Source: CAZRXG01 sp964603985
Lineage (GTDB): Bacteria; Chloroflexota; Anaerolineae; Aggregatilineales; UBA3940
Length of the DNA: 64,000 nucleotides
Assembly (NCBI GenBank): GCA_964603985.1
Contig: CAZRXG010000022.1
Span: 1 to 64,000, forward strand
Direction of reading: 5' to 3'
Positions 7,782-16,281 of this stretch are shown piece after piece; position 1 is the first letter of the stretch, and each line of letters opens with the position of its first letter. The translations under genes were made by a program, and so were the position numbers. The notes under the pieces were generated by a model. That model made no database searches, was not told the DNA's origin, and saw only the letters and a program-made list of their open reading frames with translations.

Positions 7782-9599
7782 ATGGATCCGAACATGTCCC
7801 CCCCGCAGCCCTGGCGTCCGGGTGTGACCCTGGCCCTGGTCTGCCTGCCGGTCTTCATCGGCGCGCTTGATCTGACCATTGTTTCAGCCGTCCTCCCCAA
7901 CGTGATCCTTGATTTGCAGATCCCCTTTCCGGGCGGGGCCGACGAGGCCGCCTGGGTGGTCAGCGGCTACCTGCTGGCCTACACCGTCAGCGTGGCGGTT
8001 ATGGGGCGTGTCTCGGACATCATTGGCCGCCGCCGGACGTACTTTATCTCGCTGCTGATCTTCATCCTCGGCTCGTGGTGGGTCGCCAGCGCCGTCTTTG
8101 CCCCCGCCGACTGGACGCGGCGAGTCTTTCGCATGCTCCAGGGGGGACGCCCCGATACCGCCTACATGAAGCTCTACGCCCTGATCGCCGGGCGGGTGGT
8201 GCAGGCGCTCGGCGCGGGCGCGATGGTGCCGGTCAGCATGGCACTGGTCGGGGACCTGTATCCCCCCGCCCGGCGTCCAACGGCGTTGGGCGTGGTCGGC
8301 GCGGTTGATACGGCGGGTTGGGTGCTGGGACACCTTTACGGCGGGCTGATGGTTCAGGTCGTCGACTGGCCGGTCCTGTTCTGGATCAACATCCCCATCA
8401 CCGCCGTCGTCGCCCTGCTGACCTGGTGGCAGCTTGCCCCGGTCGCCCGTTCGCGCGGTGAGGGCGGTCTGGAACGCCCCGCTCTGATGGCCCTTGTTGC
8501 CGCCATGGTCACCGTCAACGCGCTGGCGCTGGTCGCGCTGGCCCGCGCCGCTGCCCCTGCCGTGCTCGACGCGCCGGTTGAGCGGCTACTCGATCAAAAC
8601 TGGCTGGCGCTCCTGGTCGTCCTCCTGATGTTGGCCTCTCTTGCGCTGACCCTGGCCTCCGCCCGCCGCGTCGAGGGAGCCAGCCGTCCCAACTGGCCTG
8701 CAACGGCCCTGATCGCGCTGGCTCTGATCGGCCTGAACGTCGGGCTGGGCGGGAGCAGCGAGTCGGGCACCGGTCAAAGCCTCGCGGATACGCCGCCCCT
8801 GCCGCCCTACGCTTACCCCGTGTTGGCGGGCGCTGCCGCCGCGTTTATCGCCTTTGTTCTGCTTGAACGGCGCAGCAGGCATCCCCTGTTTGCTTTGGAG
8901 CATTTCCGGGACCGGAATGTCTCTCTGTCAACAGGTATCAACCTGCTGGTTGGATTCTGCCTGATGGTCGGGCTGGTGTCCGTGCCGCTCTTCGTCAACA
9001 CCGTGATCGCCACCACGCCCGACGAGGGGGCGCTGGTCGGAGGGATCCTGCTTGGCGCGCTGACGATCCCGATGGCACTCTCCAGCGTCCCCGGCGGCCT
9101 CCTGACCCAGCGGGCCGGTTACCGCGTGCCAACGGCGTTTGGCCTTGCGCTGGCGGCGATTGGGTTCTCCCTGGGGCGCACCTGGACGCCCGACGTGGCC
9201 CGCATTACGATGGGCTGGCACATGGCGCTGGCCGGGGTCGGACTGGGCCTGACTATCGCCCCGGTCGGCACGGCCGTCATTAACGCCGTCCGGGCCGACG
9301 AGCGCGGCATTGCCTCGGCGCTGGTGCTCGTCATGCGCCTGATCGGGATGACCGTCAGCACCTCGGTCATGACACGCTACGGCCTGCGCCGCTCGACGAC
9401 CCTGACCACACAGCACCTCGCCGCACTGGGCGACGCGCCGGACTATGAGGCGCTCGTTCAGGCCAGTATGGATGTCGCCACGCGCGTGATCAACGAGATG
9501 CTGGTCGTCGCGGCAGTCGTGGCGCTGGTGGCCGTGATCCCCGCTTTGTTCCTCCGCCCCCACGACCGGCCCACAGAACAAAAGCTGCCTCCTGGGTAG
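7782..9599 (+). CDS. MFS exporter, DHA2 (14-TM) family
   Basis: A 605-aa polytopic protein with about 14 hydrophobic segments, of the type that exports drugs or small molecules using the proton gradient. Family motif A is seen as GRVSDIIGRRRTYF after TM2, and motif C-like VALVGDLYPPARRPTALG near TM5. The N-terminus LDLTIVSAVLPNV is the DHA2 hallmark. A long loop around residues 100-125 (RMLQGGRPDTAYMKLYALIAG) is unusual. AGGAAAGAG lies 7 nt before the ATG. It follows metG by 39 bp and ends in its own terminator. Substrate unknown. Confidence 0.88.
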   Translation: MDPNMSPPQPWRPGVTLALVCLPVFIGALDLTIVSAVLPNVILDLQIPFPGGADEAAWVVSGYLLAYTVSVAVMGRVSDIIGRRRTYFISLLIFILGSWWVASAVFAPADWTRRVFRMLQGGRPDTAYMKLYALIAGRVVQALGAGAMVPVSMALVGDLYPPARRPTALGVVGAVDTAGWVLGHLYGGLMVQVVDWPVLFWINIPITAVVALLTWWQLAPVARSRGEGGLERPALMALVAAMVTVNALALVALARAAAPAVLDAPVERLLDQNWLALLVVLLMLASLALTLASARRVEGASRPNWPATALIALALIGLNVGLGGSSESGTGQSLADTPPLPPYAYPVLAGAAAAFIAFVLLERRSRHPLFALEHFRDRNVSLSTGINLLVGFCLMVGLVSVPLFVNTVIATTPDEGALVGGILLGALTIPMALSSVPGGLLTQRAGYRVPTAFGLALAAIGFSLGRTWTPDVARITMGWHMALAGVGLGLTIAPVGTAVINAVRADERGIASALVLVMRLIGMTVSTSVMTRYGLRRSTTLTTQHLAALGDAPDYEALVQASMDVATRVINEMLVVAAVVALVAVIPALFLRPHDRPTEQKLPPG

Positions 9600-9620
9600 G
9601 GGCAGCTTTCTGTCGTTTTG
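9581..9620 (+). terminator. Terminator after the MFS gene, possibly bidirectional
   Basis: Stem AAAGCTGCC (9581-9589) / GGCAGCTTT (9601-9609), then TGTCGTTTTG. The left arm includes the end of the coding region. On the other strand the hairpin is followed by TTTTGTT, so it may also stop the FHA gene transcript. Confidence 0.75.
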
Positions 9621-9634
9621 TTATTGAGACCGGT

Positions 9635-10252
9635 TTACGGCGGGCAGCTAAAAAGCTGCTCGTTGAGTATCGGGATCTCGCACCACAGGATGCCGTTCTC
9701 GTAGGAGTCAATCGCGATTAGCCCGGCTACCAGCGCGCAGCAGAATAACAGGGTCAGCACCCCGCAGCCGATCACGATCCAGCGGTTGCGGTCCGGCTCG
9801 AACTCCTCCTCGTCGGCAATCGGCTCGGAGATGGGCGGCGGTGGAGGGGCCTGGTAAGCGGGCCGTCCGGGGGGCGGCGGGGCGGCTGCCGGGGCCCGCG
9901 GTGCTTCACGGCCTGCGCCGATGACCGTTGCCGCCTGCGCCCCCGCGATGACCTCGTAGACCAGCGTGACTGTCTCGCCCAGGCCAACCAGGTCGCCATC
10001 TGAGAGCTGGTAGGGGCTTGCCAGCCGCTGCCGGTTGACGAAGGTCCCGTTCGTGCTGCGCAGGTCTTCGAGAGTATACCCGCTGGCCGTGCGGATCAGA
10101 CGCGCATGGTGACGCGAGACCTCCGGGTCATTCACAACAACATCATTGGTAATATCCCGGCCTATCGTGATTGTGTCGCGAGTCAGTGGGTATTGTTGGT
10201 TGGGTTGCGGCCCACGGCGGACGGTCAGCCGGAAGTCAGCGCCCGATTGCAT
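9635..10252 (-). CDS. FHA-domain membrane protein
   Basis: 205 aa. Residues about 8-100 form a forkhead-associated domain that binds phosphothreonine peptides, with the full signature IGRD, SRHHARL and STNGTFVN. A Pro/Ala-rich linker (about 115-150) leads to a transmembrane helix VIGCGVLTLLFCCALVAGLIAI and a short outer tail. The start ATG has GAGGAG about 9 nt upstream. Such proteins usually relay Ser/Thr kinase signals; no kinase gene is in this window. It has a near-consensus promoter of its own. Confidence 0.88.
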   Translation of the reverse strand: MQSGADFRLTVRRGPQPNQQYPLTRDTITIGRDITNDVVVNDPEVSRHHARLIRTASGYTLEDLRSTNGTFVNRQRLASPYQLSDGDLVGLGETVTLVYEVIAGAQAATVIGAGREAPRAPAAAPPPPGRPAYQAPPPPPISEPIADEEEFEPDRNRWIVIGCGVLTLLFCCALVAGLIAIDSYENGILWCEIPILNEQLFSCPP

Positions 10253-10303
10253 GGCATACGTCTCCTCATGGGTTCAAATAATGCTACATAAAGCCATGCC
10301 GTT

Positions 10304-10332
10304 ATGATAGGTATTTTTAGCTCTTGTGTCAA
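10304..10332 (-). promoter_or_regulatory. Promoter of the FHA gene
   Basis: Consensus -35 TTGACA (10327-10332), 17-bp spacer, -10 TATCAT (10304-10309), on the minus strand. It leaves a leader of about 45 nt. Confidence 0.75.
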
Positions 10333-10344
10333 ACGCCATCGTGC

Positions 10345-11706
10345 CTACCCGGCGGCTGGCTTTTCCTTCCTCTCATCAGTCTGCCTGGGACGCACCCGCA
10401 GGCGGAATCCCCGCACCTCGACGATCTCGACTTCGCCGTCCGCCGGGATGGGCGCGCCGCTGATCGCCTCGGCTTTCCAACGCTCGCCCAGCACCAGCAC
10501 CATCCCCTGCGGATCAAGCTCCTGCGTCACCAGCGCCGTCCGCCCGATCAAGCCCTCGGGGCCGGTGGTCGGCTGGCGGGTCTGGGCGCGCAGGGCCATG
10601 ACCATCAGGAAGAAGAACAGCCCCCCTACCAGGATCGACTGTCCGACCACCAGCGGGATCGACAGCTCACCAAACGGCTCGATCCCCGGCTGGCTGAAGA
10701 GGATGATCGCGCCCACGGCCATGCTGGCCACGCCTGTCGCCGTGAGCACGCCGTGCGTCGGCGCTTTGATCTCCAGCACAAACAGCACGAAAGCCAGCAC
10801 GACGAAAATGATCCCCAGCCAGTTGACCGGCAGAAACCCCAGGCTGTAAAGAGCCAGCCCGACGCAGATGACGCCCACTGCCCCCGCGACCCAGCCACCC
10901 GGGGACCGAATCTCCACGATGATGGCTAACGTGCCGATGGTCATCAGGATGAAGATGATGTTCGGGTCGGTGATGATGGTCAGGATGCGTTCCAGCGAGT
11001 TCATCGGGATGTCGATCAGCGTGGCGCCGCGGGTGTGCAGCGTGCGCGTCCGCCCGCTCACCTCGACCTCGAAGCCGTCCAGTTGGGCCAGCAGATCGTC
11101 GACATCATTCGCCACGAAGTCGACCAGATTTCCCTCAAGCGCTTCGGAGGCGGTGTAGGCGCGCGCTTCCGTGACGGCGTCATTGGCCATCTCGACGGCT
11201 CTCTCGCCGCGCGGCTCGGCCAGGCTGCGCACCTGTGCCCTCACGTACTCCTCAGCTTTCCGCTGCATTGTGGTAGGGAGGTCTTCACCCTGCGGCCCGA
11301 CCGGGCTGGTCGCGCCGATGGCCGTGCCGGGTGCCATCGCAGCCGCGTGGCCCGCCAGCGTGATGAGCAGCCCCGCCGAGGCGGCCCGGTCGCCCTGCCC
11401 GACGAAGATGATCACCGGCACGTCACTGGTGCGGATCGTTTCCGTAATTTTCTGCGTGGCGTCGAGGTTCCCCCCTGGCGTGTCCAGCACCAGCAGCACC
11501 GCCTCGACGTTGTGCTCGTCCGCTTTTTCAATGCCGCGCGCGATGTAGCTCGCAAAGGCCGGCCCGACCGCCCCGGTGGCCTCCAGAACGTAAATCTCCG
11601 GCGTTTCGGCCTGCGCCTGTGCCGTGACCGGGAGCGCCGCCAGCAGCGCGATCAGCGCCAGCAGCACCACCAGCAGCCAAGTGTTTGCTTTACGGTAATG
11701 TTCCAT
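10345..11706 (-). CDS. NfeD-family membrane serine protease
   Basis: 453 aa of the long NfeD (ClpP-class) type. A signal peptide at residues 1-32 is followed by a ClpP/crotonase-like protease domain. That domain contains DTPGGNLDAT (oxyanion region) and DRAASAGLLI with the catalytic Ser, with a candidate general-base Lys in TTMQRKAEE. Four or so TM helices (about 240-370) and a C-terminal NfeD OB domain (GRTALVTQELDPQGMVLVLGERWKA) follow. Relatives in the family cleave stomatin/SPFH partners and affect membrane quality; no SPFH gene is adjacent here. It is divergent from secG. Confidence 0.9.
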   Translation of the reverse strand: MEHYRKANTWLLVVLLALIALLAALPVTAQAQAETPEIYVLEATGAVGPAFASYIARGIEKADEHNVEAVLLVLDTPGGNLDATQKITETIRTSDVPVIIFVGQGDRAASAGLLITLAGHAAAMAPGTAIGATSPVGPQGEDLPTTMQRKAEEYVRAQVRSLAEPRGERAVEMANDAVTEARAYTASEALEGNLVDFVANDVDDLLAQLDGFEVEVSGRTRTLHTRGATLIDIPMNSLERILTIITDPNIIFILMTIGTLAIIVEIRSPGGWVAGAVGVICVGLALYSLGFLPVNWLGIIFVVLAFVLFVLEIKAPTHGVLTATGVASMAVGAIILFSQPGIEPFGELSIPLVVGQSILVGGLFFFLMVMALRAQTRQPTTGPEGLIGRTALVTQELDPQGMVLVLGERWKAEAISGAPIPADGEVEIVEVRGFRLRVRPRQTDERKEKPAAG

Positions 11707-11745
11707 ATCAATCCCGCCTCGTTTTGCTTATCCTCTCCTGATCTA

Positions 11746-11773
11746 AATGTAGCACCTTATGCCGTCCTGTCAA
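11746..11773 (-). promoter_or_regulatory. Promoter of the nfeD-type gene
   Basis: Minus-strand -35 TTGACA (11768-11773) and -10 TACATT (11746-11751), spacer 16 bp, about 40 bp before the start codon. Confidence 0.6.
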
Positions 11774-11803
11774 CGCAGGGCGCGAAGTCTCCCCACCCTG
11801 CGT

Positions 11804-11832
11804 TTGATGCCGCTCTTGCCCTGAGCTATAAT
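11804..11832 (+). promoter_or_regulatory. Promoter of secG
   Basis: -35 TTGATG (11804-11809), 17-bp spacer, consensus -10 TATAAT (11827-11832) preceded by GC; secG starts 38 bp further on. Confidence 0.7.
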
Positions 11833-11869
11833 CGCCCCGGACGAAACTAAAAAATGGGGACGGACTGAA

Positions 11870-12094
11870 GTGCAAATCTATCTCAATATCGCATTAATCA
11901 TTCTCTCTGCGGCTCTGGTCGCCGCCATCATGCTCCAGAGCCGGAGCGGCGGCCTGGGCAGCGTCTTCGGGGGTGACACCCTCGGAGGACAGTACAAGAC
12001 GCGTCGCGGGCTGGAAAAAACCCTGTTCCAGATCACAATTGGCCTGTCGGTGGCCTTCTTTGTGCTTGTGATCGCCGACGTTTTCTTCAGCTAA
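11870..12094 (+). CDS. secG: Preprotein translocase subunit SecG
   Basis: 74 aa with two transmembrane helices (about 3-21 and 51-72) flanking the conserved cytoplasmic loop QSRSGGLGSVFGG...RGLEKTLFQIT, the SecG signature. It is the auxiliary subunit of the SecYEG channel and stimulates translocation. The start is GTG at 11870, downstream of a TATAAT promoter. A solute-binding protein gene follows after a hairpin. Confidence 0.93.
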   Translation: MQIYLNIALIILSAALVAAIMLQSRSGGLGSVFGGDTLGGQYKTRRGLEKTLFQITIGLSVAFFVLVIADVFFS

Positions 12095-12146
12095 GCCCGC
12101 CCGCGAGGGCCACCGTATCGCTGCCCGAAGCCGTCGTCGAGTCAAC

Positions 12147-12186
12147 TGGGGTGTTTTGCGATGCGCAGAACACCCCATTATCTGTT
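12147..12186 (+). terminator. Hairpin between secG and the solute-binding gene
   Basis: 9-bp stem TGGGGTGTT (12147-12155) / AACACCCCA (12169-12177), followed by TTATCTGTT. The T tract is weak, so it may be a partial terminator. Confidence 0.45.
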
Positions 12187-12213
12187 CGCTGTTGACGCTG
12201 GCCGGTCAGAATC

Positions 12214-13965
12214 ATGAGCGAATTACCTTCGATACCCGGCAACAATTTTAGCGCATCTCCCCGCCGCGCGGGGCGTTTGCGCTGGCAGGTAATCGTCCTG
12301 GTGATCGGGCTTGTGATGATCGTCGGCGCGGTGCTGTTCATGCTGTCTGGGGGCGAGGGACAGCTTGACGCGCCGCCCATCAAGCCCATCGAGACGCAGA
12401 CCTACAGCGAAGCCGTCGTCGGCGAGCCTGCGTTGGTCAACCCCCTTCTGGCCTCCTCTCAAGTGGATCGCGAGCTGTCGGCGCTCGTCTTTTCCGGCCT
12501 GGCGCGCGTGAACCGCTTCGGGGAGCCGGCCCCCGACCTGGCCGAAAGCTGGGATGTCAGCTCCGACGGGCTGACCTACACCTTTCACCTGCGCTCCGGG
12601 GTGACCTGGCACGACGGGACGCCCTTCACCGCCGCTGACGTGGCTTTCACCATGAGCCTGCTGCGCGACCCGGATTATCCCGGCCCCGCCGACCTGGGCG
12701 CTTTCTGGCGCACGGTCGAAACTTACGAGGTCGATGCGTCAACCGTTCGCTTCGTGCTGACCCAGCCGCTGGCCGCCTTCCCCGAATACGCCGGTATCGG
12801 CATCCTGCCCGCTCATGTGCTGTCCGGGATCAACCCCGCCGACCTGCCCGCCGATCCCTTCAACCTGGCCCCGATTGGCACCGGACGCCTTCAGTGGGTC
12901 GGGTTAGAGGAGCAGAAAAGCGTCACCATCGTCCGTCTGGCTCCCTACGCAAACTTCTATGACCCTGAGCGCCGTGTCAGCCTCGACGAGATCGACCTGC
13001 ACTACTATGCGGACGCCGACAAAGCGTTCCGCGCCCTCGGCTCCGATGTTCAGGCCTTCGGCGGCCTGACCGCCGCGCAGCTCAACGCCGCGCTCTCCAG
13101 CCCTGAGCTTAACATTTACACCGCCCGGCTCCCGGTTTACGCCGCCGTTATCTTCAACCAGCAGGCCACGGCCCGCCTGCCCTTTTTCCAGGAGGAGGAG
13201 GTGCGCCGCGCCCTGGCCCTCGGCCTCGACCGGCACGGCATCGTCGAGCAGGTTTTGCCCCGCCAGGCGCTGCCCGCCGACTCTCCCATGCTGCCCGGCA
13301 CCTGGGCCTACGACCCGGCCCTTGAGCCGCTTCCCTACGACCCCGGCCAGGCCGACCAGCTTTTGACCCAGGTCGGTTGGGTGCTCCAGGGCGATGTGCG
13401 ATCCCGTGAGGGTGTGCCGCTTGCCTTCACCCTGCTGGTCAGCGACCGCCCGGCCGATAAGCAGATCGGGCAGGCAGTCGTCGATGGGTGGCGTGCCCTG
13501 GGCGTGGACGTCACGCTCCAGACGCTCAGTTCCGCCGATCTGCTCGACCGCCTGCAAGGCCCGCCGGTTGCCGAAGCAGGCCGCGATTTTGACGCGGTGC
13601 TGGTCGAGTTCAGCCAGGGCCGTCTGGCCGACCCCGATCCCTATCCCTTCTGGCACGAGTCGCAGTTCGAGGATGGGCAGAACTTCGGTGGAGTCGCCGA
13701 CCACGACATCAGCCGGGCGCTGGAGATCGCCCGTAAGGACCCCAACGGTGTCCGCCGCGCCGAACTTTACCGCAGCTTCCAGACCTGGTTTGCCGAGCGG
13801 GCGGTCGCCATTTTGCTGTACAATCCGGTCTATCACTATGCGACCAGTTGTCAGGTGCAGGGTATTCAGCTTGTGATCCTGGCCGATCCGGGCGACCGCT
13901 TTCGCAACATGCACGAGTGGCGGATACTGTCGCCCGACGAAGCCCGGCAGATCTGTGCCGAGTGA
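12214..13965 (+). CDS. ABC transporter solute-binding protein, peptide/nickel type
   Basis: 583 aa, family 5 (SBP_bac_5/DppA-OppA). A cytoplasmic stretch of about 25 residues precedes a membrane anchor VIVLVIGLVMIVGAVLFML, with no lipobox Cys. The mature domain has the family patterns LVNPLLASSQVDRELSALVF, LAESWDVSSDGLTYTFHLR and VTWHDGTPFTAADVAF. A C-terminal lobe ends in FAERAVAILLYNP and the RNMHEW-type region. No permease or ATPase genes are adjacent, so the partner transporter is elsewhere or the protein is a receptor. Substrate not predictable. Confidence 0.88.
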   Translation: MSELPSIPGNNFSASPRRAGRLRWQVIVLVIGLVMIVGAVLFMLSGGEGQLDAPPIKPIETQTYSEAVVGEPALVNPLLASSQVDRELSALVFSGLARVNRFGEPAPDLAESWDVSSDGLTYTFHLRSGVTWHDGTPFTAADVAFTMSLLRDPDYPGPADLGAFWRTVETYEVDASTVRFVLTQPLAAFPEYAGIGILPAHVLSGINPADLPADPFNLAPIGTGRLQWVGLEEQKSVTIVRLAPYANFYDPERRVSLDEIDLHYYADADKAFRALGSDVQAFGGLTAAQLNAALSSPELNIYTARLPVYAAVIFNQQATARLPFFQEEEVRRALALGLDRHGIVEQVLPRQALPADSPMLPGTWAYDPALEPLPYDPGQADQLLTQVGWVLQGDVRSREGVPLAFTLLVSDRPADKQIGQAVVDGWRALGVDVTLQTLSSADLLDRLQGPPVAEAGRDFDAVLVEFSQGRLADPDPYPFWHESQFEDGQNFGGVADHDISRALEIARKDPNGVRRAELYRSFQTWFAERAVAILLYNPVYHYATSCQVQGIQLVILADPGDRFRNMHEWRILSPDEARQICAE

Positions 13966-14213
13966 TGCCTCCGCCGGGCAACCTGACCCGCGTTGCTCCA
14001 ATTTTTGTCCGCTGCTAGAATTGGACACGGGAGCACCCACACGGTCGAGTGTGAAATACGTGGTGGCTGCAACCACCGGAACGGACCGGGGCAAACATTC
14101 AGTCTGTATTTCATGGGTATAAGACCCTATATATCGCAGTCCCTGGGTCCCGTATACTGGAGATATGGGACATGTAGAGTCTCGACGGCGTAACTGCCGA
14201 GAGGAACAGTGAT

Positions 14214-15305
14214 ATGGCTGAGTTGAACAAAACTGAACAACAGGAGGATACAACAGACTCTCGCTTGCGCGGTGCCCACGTACCTCATACCCTGACGCAG
14301 GTGCTGAACGAGGCTAACGAGGCCATTGTGCGGGGCGATCTGTCAAGCTTTATCCCTATCCCCACCAGCTTCGATCCTCTCGACGCTGCCATCGGTGGGG
14401 GCTTGCAGCGTGGTGAGCTTGTCTTGTTGGGAGGGGCGCAGGGGATCGGCAAGACCATCACAGCCCTCCAGATGGCCCGCAACGTTGCCAAAACGGGCAA
14501 CATGTATTCCTTTTTCCTCTCCTACGAGCACACCGAAGCTCACCTGATGAACCGCCTGATTTGCCTGGAAAGCGTCAACCCGCCGGAGATGACGACCACC
14601 CAGGGCCTGCGCATGAAAGACCTGCAGGACATTATCGTCTCCAAGCGGGCGCGCAAGTACCTGGGCGGGGATGGCAGCGGCTCGCTGCGCGGCATCCTGC
14701 GCGAGAACGAGAAGACCTCGCCCGCGCTGGCCCGCATGGCGGCATACTCCGACCGGATGATCCTGCTCAAAGCCAGCCCCGCCGTTACCACCCTGTCCTC
14801 CATTCGCGACATGACCGCCAGACTCGTCCAGGCCACCAACGGCAATGTCGTCGTTTTCGTCGATTACCTGCAAAAGGTTGCCATCTACCCTGAGAAGGCT
14901 ATGGACGAAAACGACAAGGTAACCATCGTCGTCGAAGGGCTGAAGGACATCGCTCTCTCGCTGAACGTGCCGGTGTTCGCGATTGTGGCCTCCGACCGCG
15001 AGGGTCTGAAGGCGAAGCGGCTGCACCTCTTCCACCTGCGGGGCAGCTCTGCCCTGGACTACGAGTGCGACATCGCCGTCATCATGAACAACAAGTACAA
15101 GATCCTGTCCAAGGATCACGTCGCCTTCAACCCCTACCAGGCTCGCCAGTTCCGCGAGTGGGTGGTCTTCACCATCGAGAAGAACCGCGCCGGGCGGGCC
15201 TTCATCGACGTTGAGTTTCACCTGCACGCGCCTTACTTCTGCTTCGACCCGCATGGGCAGTTGGTCCAGCAGCAGTTGATCGACGACAAGATCATTGAAG
15301 CCTGA
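14214..15305 (+). CDS. DnaB-C/RecA-like ATPase
   Basis: 363 aa. It corresponds to the C-terminal motor of replicative helicase DnaB without the N-terminal primase-binding domain. Visible are the linker FDPLDAAIGGGLQRGELVLLGG, Walker A GGAQGIGKT (about 76-84), a Glu in LSYEHTE, Walker B VVFVDYLQKV (about 217-226), and the late RGSSALDYECDIAVIM that matches DnaB's DLRESG..EQDAD region only loosely. AGAGGAAC lies 6 nt before the ATG. It could be a KaiC/RadA-like regulator or a specialised helicase. It stands alone, with a 248-bp intergenic leader containing several dyads. Confidence 0.8.
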   Translation: MAELNKTEQQEDTTDSRLRGAHVPHTLTQVLNEANEAIVRGDLSSFIPIPTSFDPLDAAIGGGLQRGELVLLGGAQGIGKTITALQMARNVAKTGNMYSFFLSYEHTEAHLMNRLICLESVNPPEMTTTQGLRMKDLQDIIVSKRARKYLGGDGSGSLRGILRENEKTSPALARMAAYSDRMILLKASPAVTTLSSIRDMTARLVQATNGNVVVFVDYLQKVAIYPEKAMDENDKVTIVVEGLKDIALSLNVPVFAIVASDREGLKAKRLHLFHLRGSSALDYECDIAVIMNNKYKILSKDHVAFNPYQARQFREWVVFTIEKNRAGRAFIDVEFHLHAPYFCFDPHGQLVQQQLIDDKIIEA

Positions 15306-15333
15306 GTGGAGGGTATTCCGGTTCGCGTCCACT

Positions 15334-15362
15334 TTGTGATTCCTCTTGCCGGTCGCTATAAT
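15334..15362 (+). promoter_or_regulatory. Promoter of the 15409 gene
   Basis: -35 TTGTGA (15334-15339), 17-bp spacer, consensus -10 TATAAT (15357-15362) preceded by GC. Confidence 0.7.
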
Positions 15363-15363
15363 C

Positions 15364-15403
15364 CGCTTCCGCAGTCATCTGGTTGGTACTAAGTGCGGAA
15401 GCG
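15364..15403. promoter_or_regulatory. 9-bp inverted repeat between promoter and start codon
   Basis: CGCTTCCGC (15364-15372) and GCGGAAGCG (15395-15403) are perfect complements, 22 bp apart. The left arm abuts the -10 box and spans the expected start of transcription; the right arm contains the weak ribosome binding site. It could be an operator or a hairpin that hides the ribosome binding site. Confidence 0.45.
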
Positions 15404-15408
15404 TGTTT

Positions 15409-16164
15409 ATGTCTGAAGACCGTGACGGCCGTCTATCTATCCCGCTTCCTCTGGCCCTCAGTGGGGGAGGCTTCGCCCTGGGGTGTTTGCTGGTAGGCGT
15501 GACCCTTTATCTCCTGCTGGCCCCTGGGCCTGCTGGTCGCGAACCCGCCTCCCCGACGCTGCCCCCCGTCAACCGGACGCTTGTCTTCCCTACGGCCACC
15601 GTGGCCCCCGCCGACGAGCCATCTCCGACGGCGGAGACGCAGCAGGAGCCAACCGCTCTCCCTGCCGAGCAGTCGACGCCCACCACCGGGGCTGAGCCAG
15701 AGGCGACCGACACACCGGCCCCGACCGATCAACCTGCCACCAACCCACCCAACCCGACCGACACGCCGCCCCCGACGGCCACGCCGACGGAATCGTCCTC
15801 ATCCTCGCCGGTTTCCGGCCTGACCAACGTCAAATTTTGGGTCGATAATCCCGTCGTCGGCGCGAATGAGCGCATCTCGTTCAACTTCTCGGTTACCAAC
15901 GGGGGCTTTGAAGACATCACGTTCGGTCTTCTGGGGGTGGTGGTGCTGGACGCCGCCGGCAACAACGTCCACTTTCACACTAGTTGGACGCAGTGGATTC
16001 TGGAGCCGGGCAAAACGGTCAACTGGAACGACGGTGTCGCCATCGGCACGCCCGGCACCTACCAGCTTCGTCTGAGCGCCTGTGTCTCCCACATCGACCA
16101 GTGCAACGCGGGCTCCGGCGAGTGGATGTACCTGGCCGATCCCGTCTCCATCACCGTCAACTGA
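15409..16164 (+). CDS. Membrane-anchored protein with Thr/Pro stalk and CARDB/Ig-like domain
   Basis: 251 aa. A short cytoplasmic N-terminus and one TM helix (LALSGGGFALGCLLVGVTLYLLL minus edges, about 13-36) are followed by a stalk of about 90 residues of Thr, Pro, Ala and Glu. A C-terminal beta-sandwich-like domain then begins LTNVKFWVDNPVVGANERIS and contains LEPGKTVNWNDGVAIGTPGTYQLRLSACV. The domain resembles CARDB-type adhesion folds. It is probably a surface-exposed protein. The start at ATG 15409 fits the promoter; an in-frame extension to 15346 would include the promoter itself. Confidence 0.78.
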   Translation: MSEDRDGRLSIPLPLALSGGGFALGCLLVGVTLYLLLAPGPAGREPASPTLPPVNRTLVFPTATVAPADEPSPTAETQQEPTALPAEQSTPTTGAEPEATDTPAPTDQPATNPPNPTDTPPPTATPTESSSSSPVSGLTNVKFWVDNPVVGANERISFNFSVTNGGFEDITFGLLGVVVLDAAGNNVHFHTSWTQWILEPGKTVNWNDGVAIGTPGTYQLRLSACVSHIDQCNAGSGEWMYLADPVSITVN

Positions 16165-16281
16165 GAGCCGGGTCTCGCCACGTGTCATCCCCTCGGCGTG
16201 TGCGGGCCAGTTGACAGCCCGGGCGATCTACTTCAGAATGGGGCCGTATCACGACATATAATCTCGAATCGGAGTGGTCAG

